A stretch of 64,000 bases of DNA from CAWFGW01 sp963849955. Lineage in GTDB: Bacteria; Bacteroidota; Bacteroidia; Cytophagales; JAAEPT01. Each line of letters begins with the position of its first letter. Within the stretch, counting starts at the first letter, position 1. The stretch is taken from positions 186,001 to 250,000 of the forward strand of contig CAWKJU010000001.1 of assembly GCA_963849955.1 (NCBI GenBank). The letters are read 5' to 3'. The notes below the pieces were generated by a model, which did not search any database, had not been told where the DNA came from, and was given only the letters and a program-made list of their open reading frames with translations. Below, piece by piece: positions 9,725 to 18,826 of this stretch. A program made the translations under genes and the position numbers.

Positions 9725-9892
9725 TCAATTTTTGTCTTTCTCTGCTTTTCTCTCAATCTCCTCAAAATCAATTTTAGAGCAAGCTCCACAGTTGTCACTA
9801 CAACCTGGTTTTGTAAAGTGTTTATACACGACTCTTCCTAAGTAAATAAGTGCCCCAAGGCAAAGTAGCGCTATGATGATTTGTTGTGTCAA
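9725..9892 (-). CDS. FeoB-associated Cys-rich membrane protein
   Basis: A 55-codon frame read on the minus strand: one hydrophobic helix (IIIALLCLGALIYLG), a basic stretch, then the cysteine cluster GCSDNCGACSK and a short acidic/basic tail. This layout is that of the FeoB-associated Cys-rich membrane proteins, found near ferrous-iron transport genes in many Bacteroidota and Firmicutes. No feoA or feoB is in the window. The only usable start is the TTG at 9892, directly after the suhB stop and in the same frame, so it probably depends on translational coupling to suhB. Metal handling is a family-level inference. Confidence 0.72.
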   Translation of the reverse strand: MTQQIIIALLCLGALIYLGRVVYKHFTKPGCSDNCGACSKIDFEEIERKAEKDKN

Positions 9893-10681
9893 TTAAATCC
9901 AGTGTTTGCGTATGACCTCTTGCATTTCTTGATGCATTGCACAAGCAGCAATAGTTTCTGCGCCTGAATAGTCTGGTGTTTTTCCAGAGAAATCAGTGAC
10001 TTTACCGCCCGCTTCTTCTACGATTAACACTCCGGCCATAATATCCCAAGGCTTGAGGTTGTATTCGAAGAAACCTTCAAATCGTCCGCAAGCCACATAA
10101 CATAAGTCCACCGAGGCGGCACCTAACCTCCGCAAGCCGTGGGTGTCTTTCATAAATTGGTTCAATATATTCAGGTACTTCGGCAAACGTTCAAAGTCAT
10201 AATAGGGAAAACCCGTAGCTAATAGTGAGTCACCTAATTTATCTACCGAAGAAACTTCAATTTTTTGATCGTTGCACCATGCTCCACCACCTTGGTAGGC
10301 ATGAAAACATTCATCTTTGTTGAGCTCGTGTACCACGCCAATTAAAATTTCTTTTCCTTTCACTAAAGCAACACTTATGGCATAAACTGGCAAACCGTGT
10401 GTAAAGTTCGTGGTACCGTCTAATGGGTCAATTACCCAACAATATTCTTTACCCGATTCGTTTCCGATTCCCTCTTCCGCCATAATACCAGCTTCGGGAA
10501 AAACACGGTTTAAGCCTTCAATTAATTTGGCTTCACTGGTTTTGTCCACGTAAGAAACAAGGTCATTATACCCTTTATGTTCAATCTTACTTTTTGTAAA
10601 GGTCTTTGCTTCTAGTTGGATAAACTGTCCTACTTCGCGTACAACCTCACGGGTATTTTTGGTCAACTGTGCTAGATTCAT
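9893..10681 (-). CDS. suhB: Inositol monophosphatase family protein
   Basis: A 262-residue cytoplasmic phosphatase of the IMPase/SuhB fold. The metal-binding signature WVIDPLDGTTNF and the second signature WDIMAGVLIVEEAGG are intact, as is the upstream acidic EEGIG that helps bind Mg2+. Members hydrolyse myo-inositol-1-phosphate or related sugar phosphates, and E. coli SuhB also acts in rRNA antitermination; which applies here is unknown. Its ATG overlaps the lnt stop by four bases, so it is translated as part of rsmI-lnt-suhB. The downstream small Cys-rich gene starts right after its stop. Confidence 0.93.
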   Translation of the reverse strand: MNLAQLTKNTREVVREVGQFIQLEAKTFTKSKIEHKGYNDLVSYVDKTSEAKLIEGLNRVFPEAGIMAEEGIGNESGKEYCWVIDPLDGTTNFTHGLPVYAISVALVKGKEILIGVVHELNKDECFHAYQGGGAWCNDQKIEVSSVDKLGDSLLATGFPYYDFERLPKYLNILNQFMKDTHGLRRLGAASVDLCYVACGRFEGFFEYNLKPWDIMAGVLIVEEAGGKVTDFSGKTPDYSGAETIAACAMHQEMQEVIRKHWI

Positions 10682-12243
10682 CTAAATTTTTCGGTTTTCT
10701 TTCTTACAAGGGTAGATAAAAATAAGACGATGGACAAAAAGGCCAAGCTCCGCCCAATGTAGTCGCCATATTTGGTGAAAAAGGTGATTTTAGTTGAGGT
10801 TTTCACTTCACCATACAAAGCTGCAGGTTCCCAATAGCGGGACTGTTGAAGTATATCTCCGTGAATATTAATAAAAGATGAAATGCCGGTGTTAGCTGAC
10901 CGCACCACGGGTCTTCTAGTTTCAATGGCTCTTAACTTTGCATAAAGGTTGTGGTGTTTGTGCCCTTCAGTATCGCCCCACCAACCGTCATTTGTGATGA
11001 TGGTCAGTACTTCTGCACCATTGGTAACATATTCGCGTATAAAATCTCCAAAGATAGATTCGTAGCAGATGATAGGGGCTATTTTAATCCCATTCTTCGT
11101 TTCAAAAACTGATCGCTTATTTTGTGGGGCATAGGTGCCAGCAGCACTGAAGTCAATGAGGTCTTCAAAAAAACCAAACACTTTTGGAAAAGGAATGGCT
11201 TCTACCCCAGGTACAAATTTCGATTTATGATAAATTTCAACACTGTCACCATTCATCCATAACCCCGCGTTATAAGTTTGATAAAAGCCGATGTTTTTAC
11301 TGAATTTTGTAAATGCTGGATTGCTATTTTCAGGGACTATTTCCCATGATTCAATACCTGAAAGTAAGGCAGTGTTGGGATGCTGGAGAAGGAAGTTGGA
11401 AAGTAAAGTGAAGTGTTCATTTCTAGTAAAGGTGATCTCACGATTGGAACCTTGAATAGCGGTTTCAGGCCAAAGTACAACATCCACTTGTTTTGAACCA
11501 ATTGCTTGATTACTTAAATCAATCATTTTCTCCATTTGTATTTCTACTGGCGACTCAAACTTCTCCCCAAAGGGATCTATATTGGGTTGCACTGCTACAA
11601 GCGAAATAGTTTTTCCATCTTCAATCACTTTGCTACCAATCCAATAAGAAAGTCCAATAGGAAGGAGGATGATTAAAAGGACGTTAATAACAGAAGGAAT
11701 AATTTCAAGTTTTTTAGAAGTGAGTTGACTTAGAACAATGAGGTTAGCTAACAAAACCCAAACACTGCCACCCAAAATACCAGTAAACTCATACCATTGA
11801 ATCCAGTTGTGTTGAATAGCAAATACATTTCCGAGTGTAATCCATGGCCAGGCAATGTCCCAGTTTAGGTGTAAATATTCAAAACCAACAAAGTAAACTA
11901 CTAATGAGAGGTAACCTACTCGTTTACCGAACAGCTGTTTTGTTAGTCGAAACGCAGCCAAAGGTGCGGTCATCATAAACGCGTTAGCGATTACAGAGAA
12001 AATACCACCTCCAGCTGTTGAGTTGTAAATCCACCAGGTTGTTCCGGCATTCCAGAGGAACATCATCCAGTAGTTGTAGTACCAAAAGCCTTTTTGTTTT
12101 GCTTCCGCTAATAAATGTTCCACATAAAGCAAGGGTACTAAAGCGAAGAAAATCAAAAAAGTAGTAGGGAACGAAGGCCAAGCCAACCAAAGTAACAAGC
12201 CACTCAAGGTTGACAGTAAAAAAGCTTTTAATTTTAAACTCAT
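10678..12243 (-). CDS. lnt: Apolipoprotein N-acyltransferase
   Basis: This 521-residue inner-membrane enzyme adds the third acyl chain to the N-terminal Cys of lipoproteins. The first 200 residues or so form hydrophobic membrane segments. The nitrilase-like domain that follows carries the catalytic triad Glu (VVLWPETA, near 257), Lys (YHKSKFVPG, near 339) and Cys (APIICYES, near 391). One more membrane segment closes the protein. It overlaps rsmI upstream and suhB downstream by four bases each. The lipoproteins predicted in this window are potential substrates. Confidence 0.96.
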   Translation of the reverse strand: MSLKLKAFLLSTLSGLLLWLAWPSFPTTFLIFFALVPLLYVEHLLAEAKQKGFWYYNYWMMFLWNAGTTWWIYNSTAGGGIFSVIANAFMMTAPLAAFRLTKQLFGKRVGYLSLVVYFVGFEYLHLNWDIAWPWITLGNVFAIQHNWIQWYEFTGILGGSVWVLLANLIVLSQLTSKKLEIIPSVINVLLIILLPIGLSYWIGSKVIEDGKTISLVAVQPNIDPFGEKFESPVEIQMEKMIDLSNQAIGSKQVDVVLWPETAIQGSNREITFTRNEHFTLLSNFLLQHPNTALLSGIESWEIVPENSNPAFTKFSKNIGFYQTYNAGLWMNGDSVEIYHKSKFVPGVEAIPFPKVFGFFEDLIDFSAAGTYAPQNKRSVFETKNGIKIAPIICYESIFGDFIREYVTNGAEVLTIITNDGWWGDTEGHKHHNLYAKLRAIETRRPVVRSANTGISSFINIHGDILQQSRYWEPAALYGEVKTSTKITFFTKYGDYIGRSLAFLSIVLFLSTLVRKKTEKFR

Positions 12244-12926
12244 TTCGATTTGGTTTTTCCTTCTATCACAATGACAATTTCACCTTTTACTTCCTTACTG
12301 GAAAAGTGAGCCAGCACTTCTGATACAGGTCCTGTTTTGGTTTCTTCAAACAGCTTTGAGATTTCTCGTGAAACAGAAACAACTCTATCTGGTCCGGCAA
12401 TTTCTTGAAACATTTCCAATGATTTTACCAGTCGGTAAGGAGACTCATATACGATAACGGTGCGAGCCTCTTTTTCAATCTCTTCCAGCTTGGTTTTTTT
12501 TCCTTTTTTATGAGGCAAAAATCCTTCAAAAATAAATCGGTCAGATGGAATTCCAGATTTCACCACAGCAGGAACAAAAGCGGTAGCACCAGGCAAACAT
12601 TCTACTTTTAAACCTGAATTAATACATGCTCTTACCAATAAATAACCAGGATCAGAAATGCCAGGCGTTCCGGCATCAGTAATAAGGGCAATGACTTCAC
12701 CACCCTTCATCCGATCCACTAAGTGTTCAGTGCTTTTGTGCTCATTGAACGTATGGTGGCTTTGCATTTTGGTTTGAACTTCATAGTGCTTCAACAACTT
12801 ACCAGAAGTACGGGTGTCTTCTGCCATAATGGTGTCAACTTCCTTCAGCACTTTCACTGACCGAAAAGTCATATCTTCCAAATTACCAATCGGGGTAGGG
12901 ACTAAGTATAGCGATGTTTTTTCCAC
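12240..12926 (-). CDS. rsmI: 16S rRNA (cytidine1402-2'-O)-methyltransferase
   Basis: This 228-residue SAM-dependent tetrapyrrole-methylase-fold enzyme opens with LYLVPTPIGNLEDMTFR, a signature of RsmI. AEDTRTSGKLL and ITDAGTPGISDPGYLLV follow, forming the SAM and substrate pocket. RsmI 2'-O-methylates C1402 of 16S rRNA in the ribosomal P site. The protein is a little shorter than proteobacterial RsmI, which has a longer C-terminal extension; short forms are normal in Bacteroidota. It is first in the operon rsmI-lnt-suhB. A TAACTTTA sequence on the minus strand about 10-20 bases upstream may be a weak promoter. Confidence 0.96.
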   Translation of the reverse strand: MEKTSLYLVPTPIGNLEDMTFRSVKVLKEVDTIMAEDTRTSGKLLKHYEVQTKMQSHHTFNEHKSTEHLVDRMKGGEVIALITDAGTPGISDPGYLLVRACINSGLKVECLPGATAFVPAVVKSGIPSDRFIFEGFLPHKKGKKTKLEEIEKEARTVIVYESPYRLVKSLEMFQEIAGPDRVVSVSREISKLFEETKTGPVSEVLAHFSSKEVKGEIVIVIEGKTKSK

Positions 12927-13063
12927 AGAGTAAAGTTAGGGAAGATAGTTTGAAGTTTATAGTATTTCGTTATAGGTTACATGTTCAATGTTATATAGTT
13001 GAAAGGTATTAATTATATAGTTTTATCTCTCAATCTATTGCCTAACAATCTCAAACCTAGTAT

Positions 13064-14059
13064 TTAGTCAGAAATCAACTTCAACGCCAGCTTCTCCGCT
13101 GCAGATAAGCCATATTCTTTACTTGAATCTTTCAGCGGATTAGGGTTTGGAATCTCTTTTTCATCCACCTTTCTCATGATTTTTGGATGGACATAATATT
13201 CTTTACAAACAGTAGGTGTATTACCCAACTCTCCTGAAACCATTTTAATGAGGAGATTACTGAATTTTTTCTTTTTTGAGTTCTCAAACAAGGTGAGTGC
13301 TTCAGGATATAGTTCGACAGCAAGTCGACTACCCACCCATGTTCTGAAATCTTTACTCGAAAAATTTTCTCCCATATGTTGAGCAATAAATTCGTTGATC
13401 TCATCACTATCTACATGATGAAAATGACCATCCGGACCTTTATATCGAAATAATTCATAACCAGGCTGAGCGGCACTTTTTTTAATAAATTTAACAAGTT
13501 CCGCATCATCCAAATGAACTTCTCGCTGTTGGTTACTTTTGCCTTTAAAATTAAATACAGCCTCACCGTGATCGATAGTCAAATGTTTTCTTCGCAAAGT
13601 GGTTAGTCCAAAAGTTCCGTTACGGGTTGCGTATTGTTTATTTCCAATTCGAATCCCACATTCATCCAAAATAAGCACCATCAATGCCAATACTTTTTCC
13701 TTGTGCCAACCGCGTTTTAAAATATCAGAATGGCATTTTTCTCGCATTTGGGGTATGGCATTTCCAAATTCTAATAAGCGATTAAACTTTTCTTCCTGTT
13801 GTTGTTTAACCCACGAATCATGGTATATATATTGTTTTCGTCCCTTTAAATCTCGTCCGATGGCTTGAATATGCCCATCATCAAACTTGCAAATCATTAC
13901 ATCATTCCACATGGGAGGAATCACCAATTGCTTTACTCGCTTAAGGATGGTCGGGTTTGTTATTTTTTCGTTGTGTTCATCCAAAAAAACATAACCTTTT
14001 CCTCTTTTAGATCGCCTCAAACACATAGCTGAGTCATCGATGTATTTTAAATCTTTCAT
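13064..14059 (-). CDS. Type IB DNA topoisomerase (poxvirus-like)
   Basis: This 331-residue enzyme should relax supercoils by nicking one strand through a 3'-phosphotyrosine. The conserved features are GIRIGNKQYA (Arg), FNFKGK (Lys), FRTWVGS (Arg) and LGNTPTVCKEYYVHP with the nucleophile Tyr at about 289. At the position where the poxvirus enzyme has a catalytic His, this protein has Asn (about residue 280), as I recall for the bacterial Deinococcus-type enzymes. It stands alone, flanked by AT-rich spacers. It is non-essential and patchily distributed in bacteria, so transfer is plausible. Its length is typical of the family. Confidence 0.94.
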   Translation of the reverse strand: MKDLKYIDDSAMCLRRSKRGKGYVFLDEHNEKITNPTILKRVKQLVIPPMWNDVMICKFDDGHIQAIGRDLKGRKQYIYHDSWVKQQQEEKFNRLLEFGNAIPQMREKCHSDILKRGWHKEKVLALMVLILDECGIRIGNKQYATRNGTFGLTTLRRKHLTIDHGEAVFNFKGKSNQQREVHLDDAELVKFIKKSAAQPGYELFRYKGPDGHFHHVDSDEINEFIAQHMGENFSSKDFRTWVGSRLAVELYPEALTLFENSKKKKFSNLLIKMVSGELGNTPTVCKEYYVHPKIMRKVDEKEIPNPNPLKDSSKEYGLSAAEKLALKLISD

Positions 14060-14363
14060 TAGTTGATAAATTAAAAAAGCATAACAAAATATAGAGAAGA
14101 AGGTTTTCGAACAATAGTAGAAGTGGAAAGTTTAAAGCTTTTAAAGTTGTTTTATTTATCAGACTGCTAGTTAAAACTTTTAATAATCGAGTGGTTGCCA
14201 CCTAAAAACTCACCGCACCATACATACTCTACCAGCTAATTTCATTATTTTTGCAGCCTTGTTAGAGTTAGGTAGAAAGAAGAAAGTAAAAGACAATGTC
14301 TTAATTATCTCTAATATCTGGCATCTAACAATTTTGTGTTAATTTATCTCACTACTCAATATA
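14060..14363. other. AT-rich spacer between topIB and valS
   Basis: This 304-base divergent spacer has no convincing reading frame. It holds a -7-like box for valS at 14246-14253 and, at about 14312-14340, short repeats of the word ATCT/TCTAACA resembling those ahead of nadD. The topoisomerase promoter must also lie here but I could not place it. Confidence 0.6.
14246..14253 (+). promoter_or_regulatory. Candidate -7 box for valS
   Basis: TATTTTTG followed by CAGCC matches the Bacteroidota -7 consensus TAnnTTTG. The same TTTGCA context follows the boxes ahead of the tRNA operons at 55066 and 56843. No clear -33 TTG is seen, and the start codon is about 110 bases away. Confidence 0.45.
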
Positions 14364-16982
14364 ATGATAGCCAAAACATACGACCCATCGCAAATCGAGG
14401 ATAAGTGGTACAAATACTGGATGGAGCACAAGTTTTTTAGTGCAAAGCCAAATCCTGAAAAGGAACCTTATACCATCGTTATTCCTCCACCAAACGTCAC
14501 TGGGTTATTGCACATGGGACACATGTTGAATAATACAATTCAAGATGTGTTGATTCGAAAAGCGCGTATGGAAGGCAGGGAAGCTTGTTGGGTACCAGGA
14601 ACCGATCATGCATCCATTGCAACGGAAACAAAAGTTGTCAATAAGTTAAAAGAAGAGGGGATCAGTAAAAAAGACATCACCCGGGAGGAGTTTATGACTC
14701 ATGCTTTCGAGTGGAAAGATAAATACGGGGGGATCATCCTTCAACAATTAAAGAAGTTAGGCGCTTCATGCGATTGGGACAGAGAACGTTTCACCATGGA
14801 AGATTCGCTCTCAGAGGCAGTAATTGATGTATTTGTTCGTCTTTACGAAAAAGGCTACATGTACCGCGGTGTGCGCATGGTAAATTGGGATCCAAAAGGA
14901 TTAACAGCACTTTCGGATGAAGAGGTTATTCACAAAGAAGTGACTTCGAAGTTATTTTATGTGGCTTATCACATTAAAGATTCTGACGAAAAAATTACCA
15001 TCGCTACCACGCGTCCTGAAACCATCATGGGAGATACAGCGATTTGTGTGCACCCGGATGATGCCCGATACAAACACTTACACGGAAAAACGGCTTTGGT
15101 GCCTTTGTTAAATCGTGAAATCCCTATTATCTGCGACACCTATATTGACATCGAGTTTGGAACAGGTTGTTTGAAGGTAACCCCTGCTCATGATATCAAT
15201 GACTATGAATTGGGTTTAAAACACAACCTTCAAACGATTGATGTAATCAATGATAATGGAACTATTGCCGATGCTGCTGAAATTTTTGTAGGTATGGATC
15301 GCTTCAAAGCGAGACGAGAAATAGCTAAAGAATTAGAAGAAAAAGGTCAGTTGTTTAAGATTGAAGAAATTCAAAATAGCGTGGGTACCTCAGAGCGGTC
15401 AGGCGAAGTAATTGAGCCGAAACTTTCTACTCAGTGGTTTTGCAAAATGACAGAATTAGCAAAACCTGCTTTGGAAAATGTGATGAATGACAACATTCAG
15501 ATTCATCCACCAAAGTTCAAAAACATGTACCGCTCATGGATGGAGAACGTGAAAGATTGGTGCGTGTCGCGTCAACTCTGGTGGGGACAACAAATTCCAG
15601 CTTATTACCTTCCCTCAGGAGAGTTTGTAGTAGCCAGAACGAGGGAGGAGGCTTTTGAAAAAGCTTTGAAAATAGACGGATCATTGAAAATCGGAGATCT
15701 TACTCAAGATGAAGATGTATTGGATACGTGGTTTTCATCGTGGTTATGGCCGATGTCGGTATTTGATGGTGTGACTAATCCAGAATCAGAGGATTATAAA
15801 TATTTCTACCCAACCAATGATTTAGTAACTGGTTTTGATATCATCTTTTTCTGGGTGGCGAGAATGATTATGGCGGGCTACGAATTTGATGGAAGACAGC
15901 CATTCAAAAATGTGTATATCACAGGTATGGTGCGGGACAAAAAAGGACGTAAGATGTCCAAATCGTTAGGGAATTCACCGGATCCATTGGATTTAATTGC
16001 TCAATTCTCCGCGGACGGAGTGCGTACTGGAATGTTGTTTTCAGCTCCAGCTGGAAATGATTTGTTGTTTGATGACAAACTGTGTGAGCAAGGTCGAAAC
16101 TTTGCAAACAAAATATGGAATGCGTTTAGATTGGTAAAGGGATGGGAGATTACCGAGGGTGAAAACAAAGCCAACGCTGTTTCAATTGCTTGGATGGAAA
16201 ACCGGGTGAGTGAAGTAGTGGTAGAAGTTGAAGATCACTTTAGCAAATACCGTATCTCTGATGCACTAATGAGTATTTATAAATTAATATGGGACGACTT
16301 CTGTTCGTGGTATTTGGAATTGGTGAAACCAGAATTTGAAAAGCCAATAGACCAAAATACTTATAATAAAACCCTCTCGATTTTTGAAGACTTAATCAAG
16401 TTGCTGCATCCATTTATGCCCTTTATCACGGAAGAATTGTGGCATGAGTTGGAAGAGCGTACCGCGGAAGATTGCCTAATTGTAGCGGCTTGGCCGAAAG
16501 CGGATAAAGTTGACTCGAAACTGTTAGCTGACTTTGACATCGCTCGCGAAGTAATTGGCGGAGTTCGTAACATTAGAAATACCAAACAATTGGGCTATAA
16601 AGATGTATTGGAGTTGAAAGTAAAAACAGCTAATTCATCATTATACCAACAGTTTGAAGCACCAATTAAAAAATTAGCAAACCTTTCGTCTATTGAGTTT
16701 GTATCCGAGAAAGTTGATGGTGCAACCAGTTTTGTTATCAAAGGAGATGAGTTATTTGTACCATTGGCTGGTTTGGTTGACGAAACGGAGAATCGTGACG
16801 AAGTAGAAGCGGAACTAAATCGAATGAAAGGTTTCTTAATGGGAATAACAAAGAAGCTAAGCAACGAACGTTTTGTTGCTGGAGCTCCAGAAGAAGTCGT
16901 TGCTAACGAAAAGAAAAAACAAGCTGATGCTGAAGCGAAGATTAAAGCTTTGGAAGAAAGTTTAGCAAGCATGAGTAATTAA
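14364..16982 (+). CDS. valS: Valyl-tRNA synthetase
   Basis: This 872-residue class I synthetase charges tRNA-Val. It has the HIGH-type motif in PPPNVTGLLHMGHMLN near residue 45 and the KMSKS loop in GRKMSKSLGNSPDP near residue 530. The editing (CP1) domain lies between them, with TTRPETIMGDTA. A C-terminal anticodon-binding domain and a short coiled coil rich in Glu/Lys/Ala (NEKKKQADAEAKIKALEES) complete it. The length is normal for Bacteroidota. The candidate promoter at 14246 serves it alone. Confidence 0.98.
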   Translation: MIAKTYDPSQIEDKWYKYWMEHKFFSAKPNPEKEPYTIVIPPPNVTGLLHMGHMLNNTIQDVLIRKARMEGREACWVPGTDHASIATETKVVNKLKEEGISKKDITREEFMTHAFEWKDKYGGIILQQLKKLGASCDWDRERFTMEDSLSEAVIDVFVRLYEKGYMYRGVRMVNWDPKGLTALSDEEVIHKEVTSKLFYVAYHIKDSDEKITIATTRPETIMGDTAICVHPDDARYKHLHGKTALVPLLNREIPIICDTYIDIEFGTGCLKVTPAHDINDYELGLKHNLQTIDVINDNGTIADAAEIFVGMDRFKARREIAKELEEKGQLFKIEEIQNSVGTSERSGEVIEPKLSTQWFCKMTELAKPALENVMNDNIQIHPPKFKNMYRSWMENVKDWCVSRQLWWGQQIPAYYLPSGEFVVARTREEAFEKALKIDGSLKIGDLTQDEDVLDTWFSSWLWPMSVFDGVTNPESEDYKYFYPTNDLVTGFDIIFFWVARMIMAGYEFDGRQPFKNVYITGMVRDKKGRKMSKSLGNSPDPLDLIAQFSADGVRTGMLFSAPAGNDLLFDDKLCEQGRNFANKIWNAFRLVKGWEITEGENKANAVSIAWMENRVSEVVVEVEDHFSKYRISDALMSIYKLIWDDFCSWYLELVKPEFEKPIDQNTYNKTLSIFEDLIKLLHPFMPFITEELWHELEERTAEDCLIVAAWPKADKVDSKLLADFDIAREVIGGVRNIRNTKQLGYKDVLELKVKTANSSLYQQFEAPIKKLANLSSIEFVSEKVDGATSFVIKGDELFVPLAGLVDETENRDEVEAELNRMKGFLMGITKKLSNERFVAGAPEEVVANEKKKQADAEAKIKALEESLASMSN

Positions 16983-17111
16983 CATGGTGTTGGTAAAAAA
17001 ACAAATAAAGATAAAGCGAGTGTCTTTTTTCACGAGACAATACAATTTTATCATTTAATAAGAGTTATAGTGCAGTCTAATTTAAAATCAAAATTTTTAA
17101 AATTATTGTAT

Positions 17112-17699
17112 ATGAAAAAAATAACCTTGTTAACCGTTCTTTTATCTACAACTTCAGTTTTTATCTCTTGTAAAAAAGATAAAGAAGAAAAAGAGATAAA
17201 AACAGAAACTTATAATAGCACGATAACTGCTCAAAGAGATCTGGACAATAAAGCTCGCAAAAGTATTATTTTAGTGGATTCACTTTATGTTGATTTAGAC
17301 AATGACGATATAAATGACTTACTCTTCGAAACCATTGATTTAAATAATTTTAATAAACCACCTTATACATATGAAGATAATTTGGCTGCCCGGGTACATC
17401 CTTTAAATGGCACTCTTATCTTAGATAATTCTACCTACGGTTATGCTGATGCTTTGGATAAAAACATGACAGTTGATGGAAATTGGTCCTCCAAAATTGG
17501 GGTCTTAGGAACTATTTTTGATGCTGGTCAATTTGAAGGTGCAGGTGTTAAGTATTTAGGGGTAAAGTTAAATAACAGCGGTAAAAGTTATTTTGGATGG
17601 GTTGCCCTTAATTTAAGTAAGGAAAGCGATACCTTAAAAATACTAAATTCAGGTTATAATTTGGTTGATGACATTTCACTTAAAGCTGGTGAAGAATAA
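17112..17699 (+). CDS. Small lipoprotein, unrecognised
   Basis: A 195-residue protein when started at the ATG at 17112, which gives a clean signal (MKKITLLTVLLSTTSVFISC) with the lipid Cys at 20. An in-frame GTG at 17070 would add 14 residues before the signal and is less likely. The mature part has an acidic/basic spacer, then a strand-rich domain with Asp-rich DSLYVDLDNDDINDLLF, which looks like a calcium-type loop, and FGWVALNLSK near the end. I cannot name a family. A strong hairpin with a T-run follows at 17721. Confidence 0.78.
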   Translation: MKKITLLTVLLSTTSVFISCKKDKEEKEIKTETYNSTITAQRDLDNKARKSIILVDSLYVDLDNDDINDLLFETIDLNNFNKPPYTYEDNLAARVHPLNGTLILDNSTYGYADALDKNMTVDGNWSSKIGVLGTIFDAGQFEGAGVKYLGVKLNNSGKSYFGWVALNLSKESDTLKILNSGYNLVDDISLKAGEE

Positions 17700-17720
17700 A
17701 AAATGTATTTGTGATGTAAT

Positions 17721-17763
17721 AGACATACGTTTTGAAGATCTCTAGACGTATGTTTTTTTTTAA
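17721..17763 (+). terminator. Rho-independent terminator after the lipoprotein gene
   Basis: The arms ACATACG (17723-17729) and CGTATGT (17747-17753) are perfectly complementary, extended by one or two weaker pairs, and followed by a run of T. It lies about 20 bases after the stop. Confidence 0.75.
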
Positions 17764-17860
17764 GAAATTTATATTTTTTAATCCTATTCATTTAATTAAT
17801 ATTCTACATTTGATAGGGAAGAGAAGTAGTTTGTTAAATTCTGTTAAATGAAGTTGGAAT

Positions 17861-18658
17861 ATGTGGTTACGTACAAGTTGTGAGTTGACTTTTGACATCC
17901 AGGTGCCGACTCCATTTATATTAATGTTGCGACCGCGTAGTGGTTACCAACAATGGGTCGCAAAAGATGAATATAACATTTGGCCAACTGTTCCTGTCTA
18001 TGAGTTTAGTGATAGTTACGGGAACTTATGTCAACGATTAATTGCACCCCCTAGTCGTTTTTCAATACGAACCACCGCTGATGTCAGTGTAGCAGATTTT
18101 GTAGATGTAGCCCCAGGATCCTACTTTGTAGAAATTCAAAACTTACCAGATTTAGTGTTAAGTTATTTACTGCCAAGTCGTTATTGTGAGTCTGATTGGT
18201 TTGGAGATATGGCAAGCTCAATTACATATGGTCAATACCTTGGGTATGATCAAGTAGCTACTATTGAGTCATGGTTGAGGGAAAATATTAGTTATATACC
18301 GGGAAGCAGTAATGTTCCCTTATCAGCCATAGAGGTGAACAATAGACAATCCGGGGTATGTCGTGATTTAGCGCATTTGGGTATCGCATTATGCCGCAGT
18401 TTGAGTATCCCTGCTCGAATGGTTGTGGGTTATTTGCATAATTTAAAACCTATGGATATGCATGCGTGGTTTGAAGCTTATGTAGGTGGTCGGTGGTATA
18501 CTTTTGATGCTACACAGCCAGTTGGTCAAAAGGGAGGTTATGTTGCTGTAGGTTATGGTCGCGATGCTGCCGATGTAGCAGTTTACAATCAATTTGGACC
18601 AAGTGTATTTGCTTTTGAACAGTACGTGAATGTCGAGCAAATTATTGAACCCGAGTAA
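17861..18658 (+). CDS. Transglutaminase-like cysteine protease-fold protein
   Basis: This 265-residue protein has an N-terminal beta domain (TPFILMLRPRSGYQQWV, typical of bacterial transglutaminase-like proteins) and a papain-like core. The catalytic triad is C167 (SGVCRDLAH), H201 (DMHAWFEAY) and D216 (TFDATQ). No signal peptide is visible, so it is probably cytoplasmic. Family members may act as peptidases or amide-forming/hydrolysing enzymes; the substrate is unknown. The gene stands alone between a terminator and the AI-2E-family permease gene. Confidence 0.9.
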   Translation: MWLRTSCELTFDIQVPTPFILMLRPRSGYQQWVAKDEYNIWPTVPVYEFSDSYGNLCQRLIAPPSRFSIRTTADVSVADFVDVAPGSYFVEIQNLPDLVLSYLLPSRYCESDWFGDMASSITYGQYLGYDQVATIESWLRENISYIPGSSNVPLSAIEVNNRQSGVCRDLAHLGIALCRSLSIPARMVVGYLHNLKPMDMHAWFEAYVGGRWYTFDATQPVGQKGGYVAVGYGRDAADVAVYNQFGPSVFAFEQYVNVEQIIEPE

Positions 18659-18826
18659 TAATACAACATAGAGTTTTTAAACCACAACTCGAGGATATAT
18701 TGAGGTACTCCCGTTTTTCATTTTTTAAAAATCTAGTTGTTTTGTGTTATTAGGAGTTTAAATAAATAAGAAAGTTGAATGATTGGTAAAAGAAATTTTT
18801 ACTTTTAACGCTATAACTATCACACA

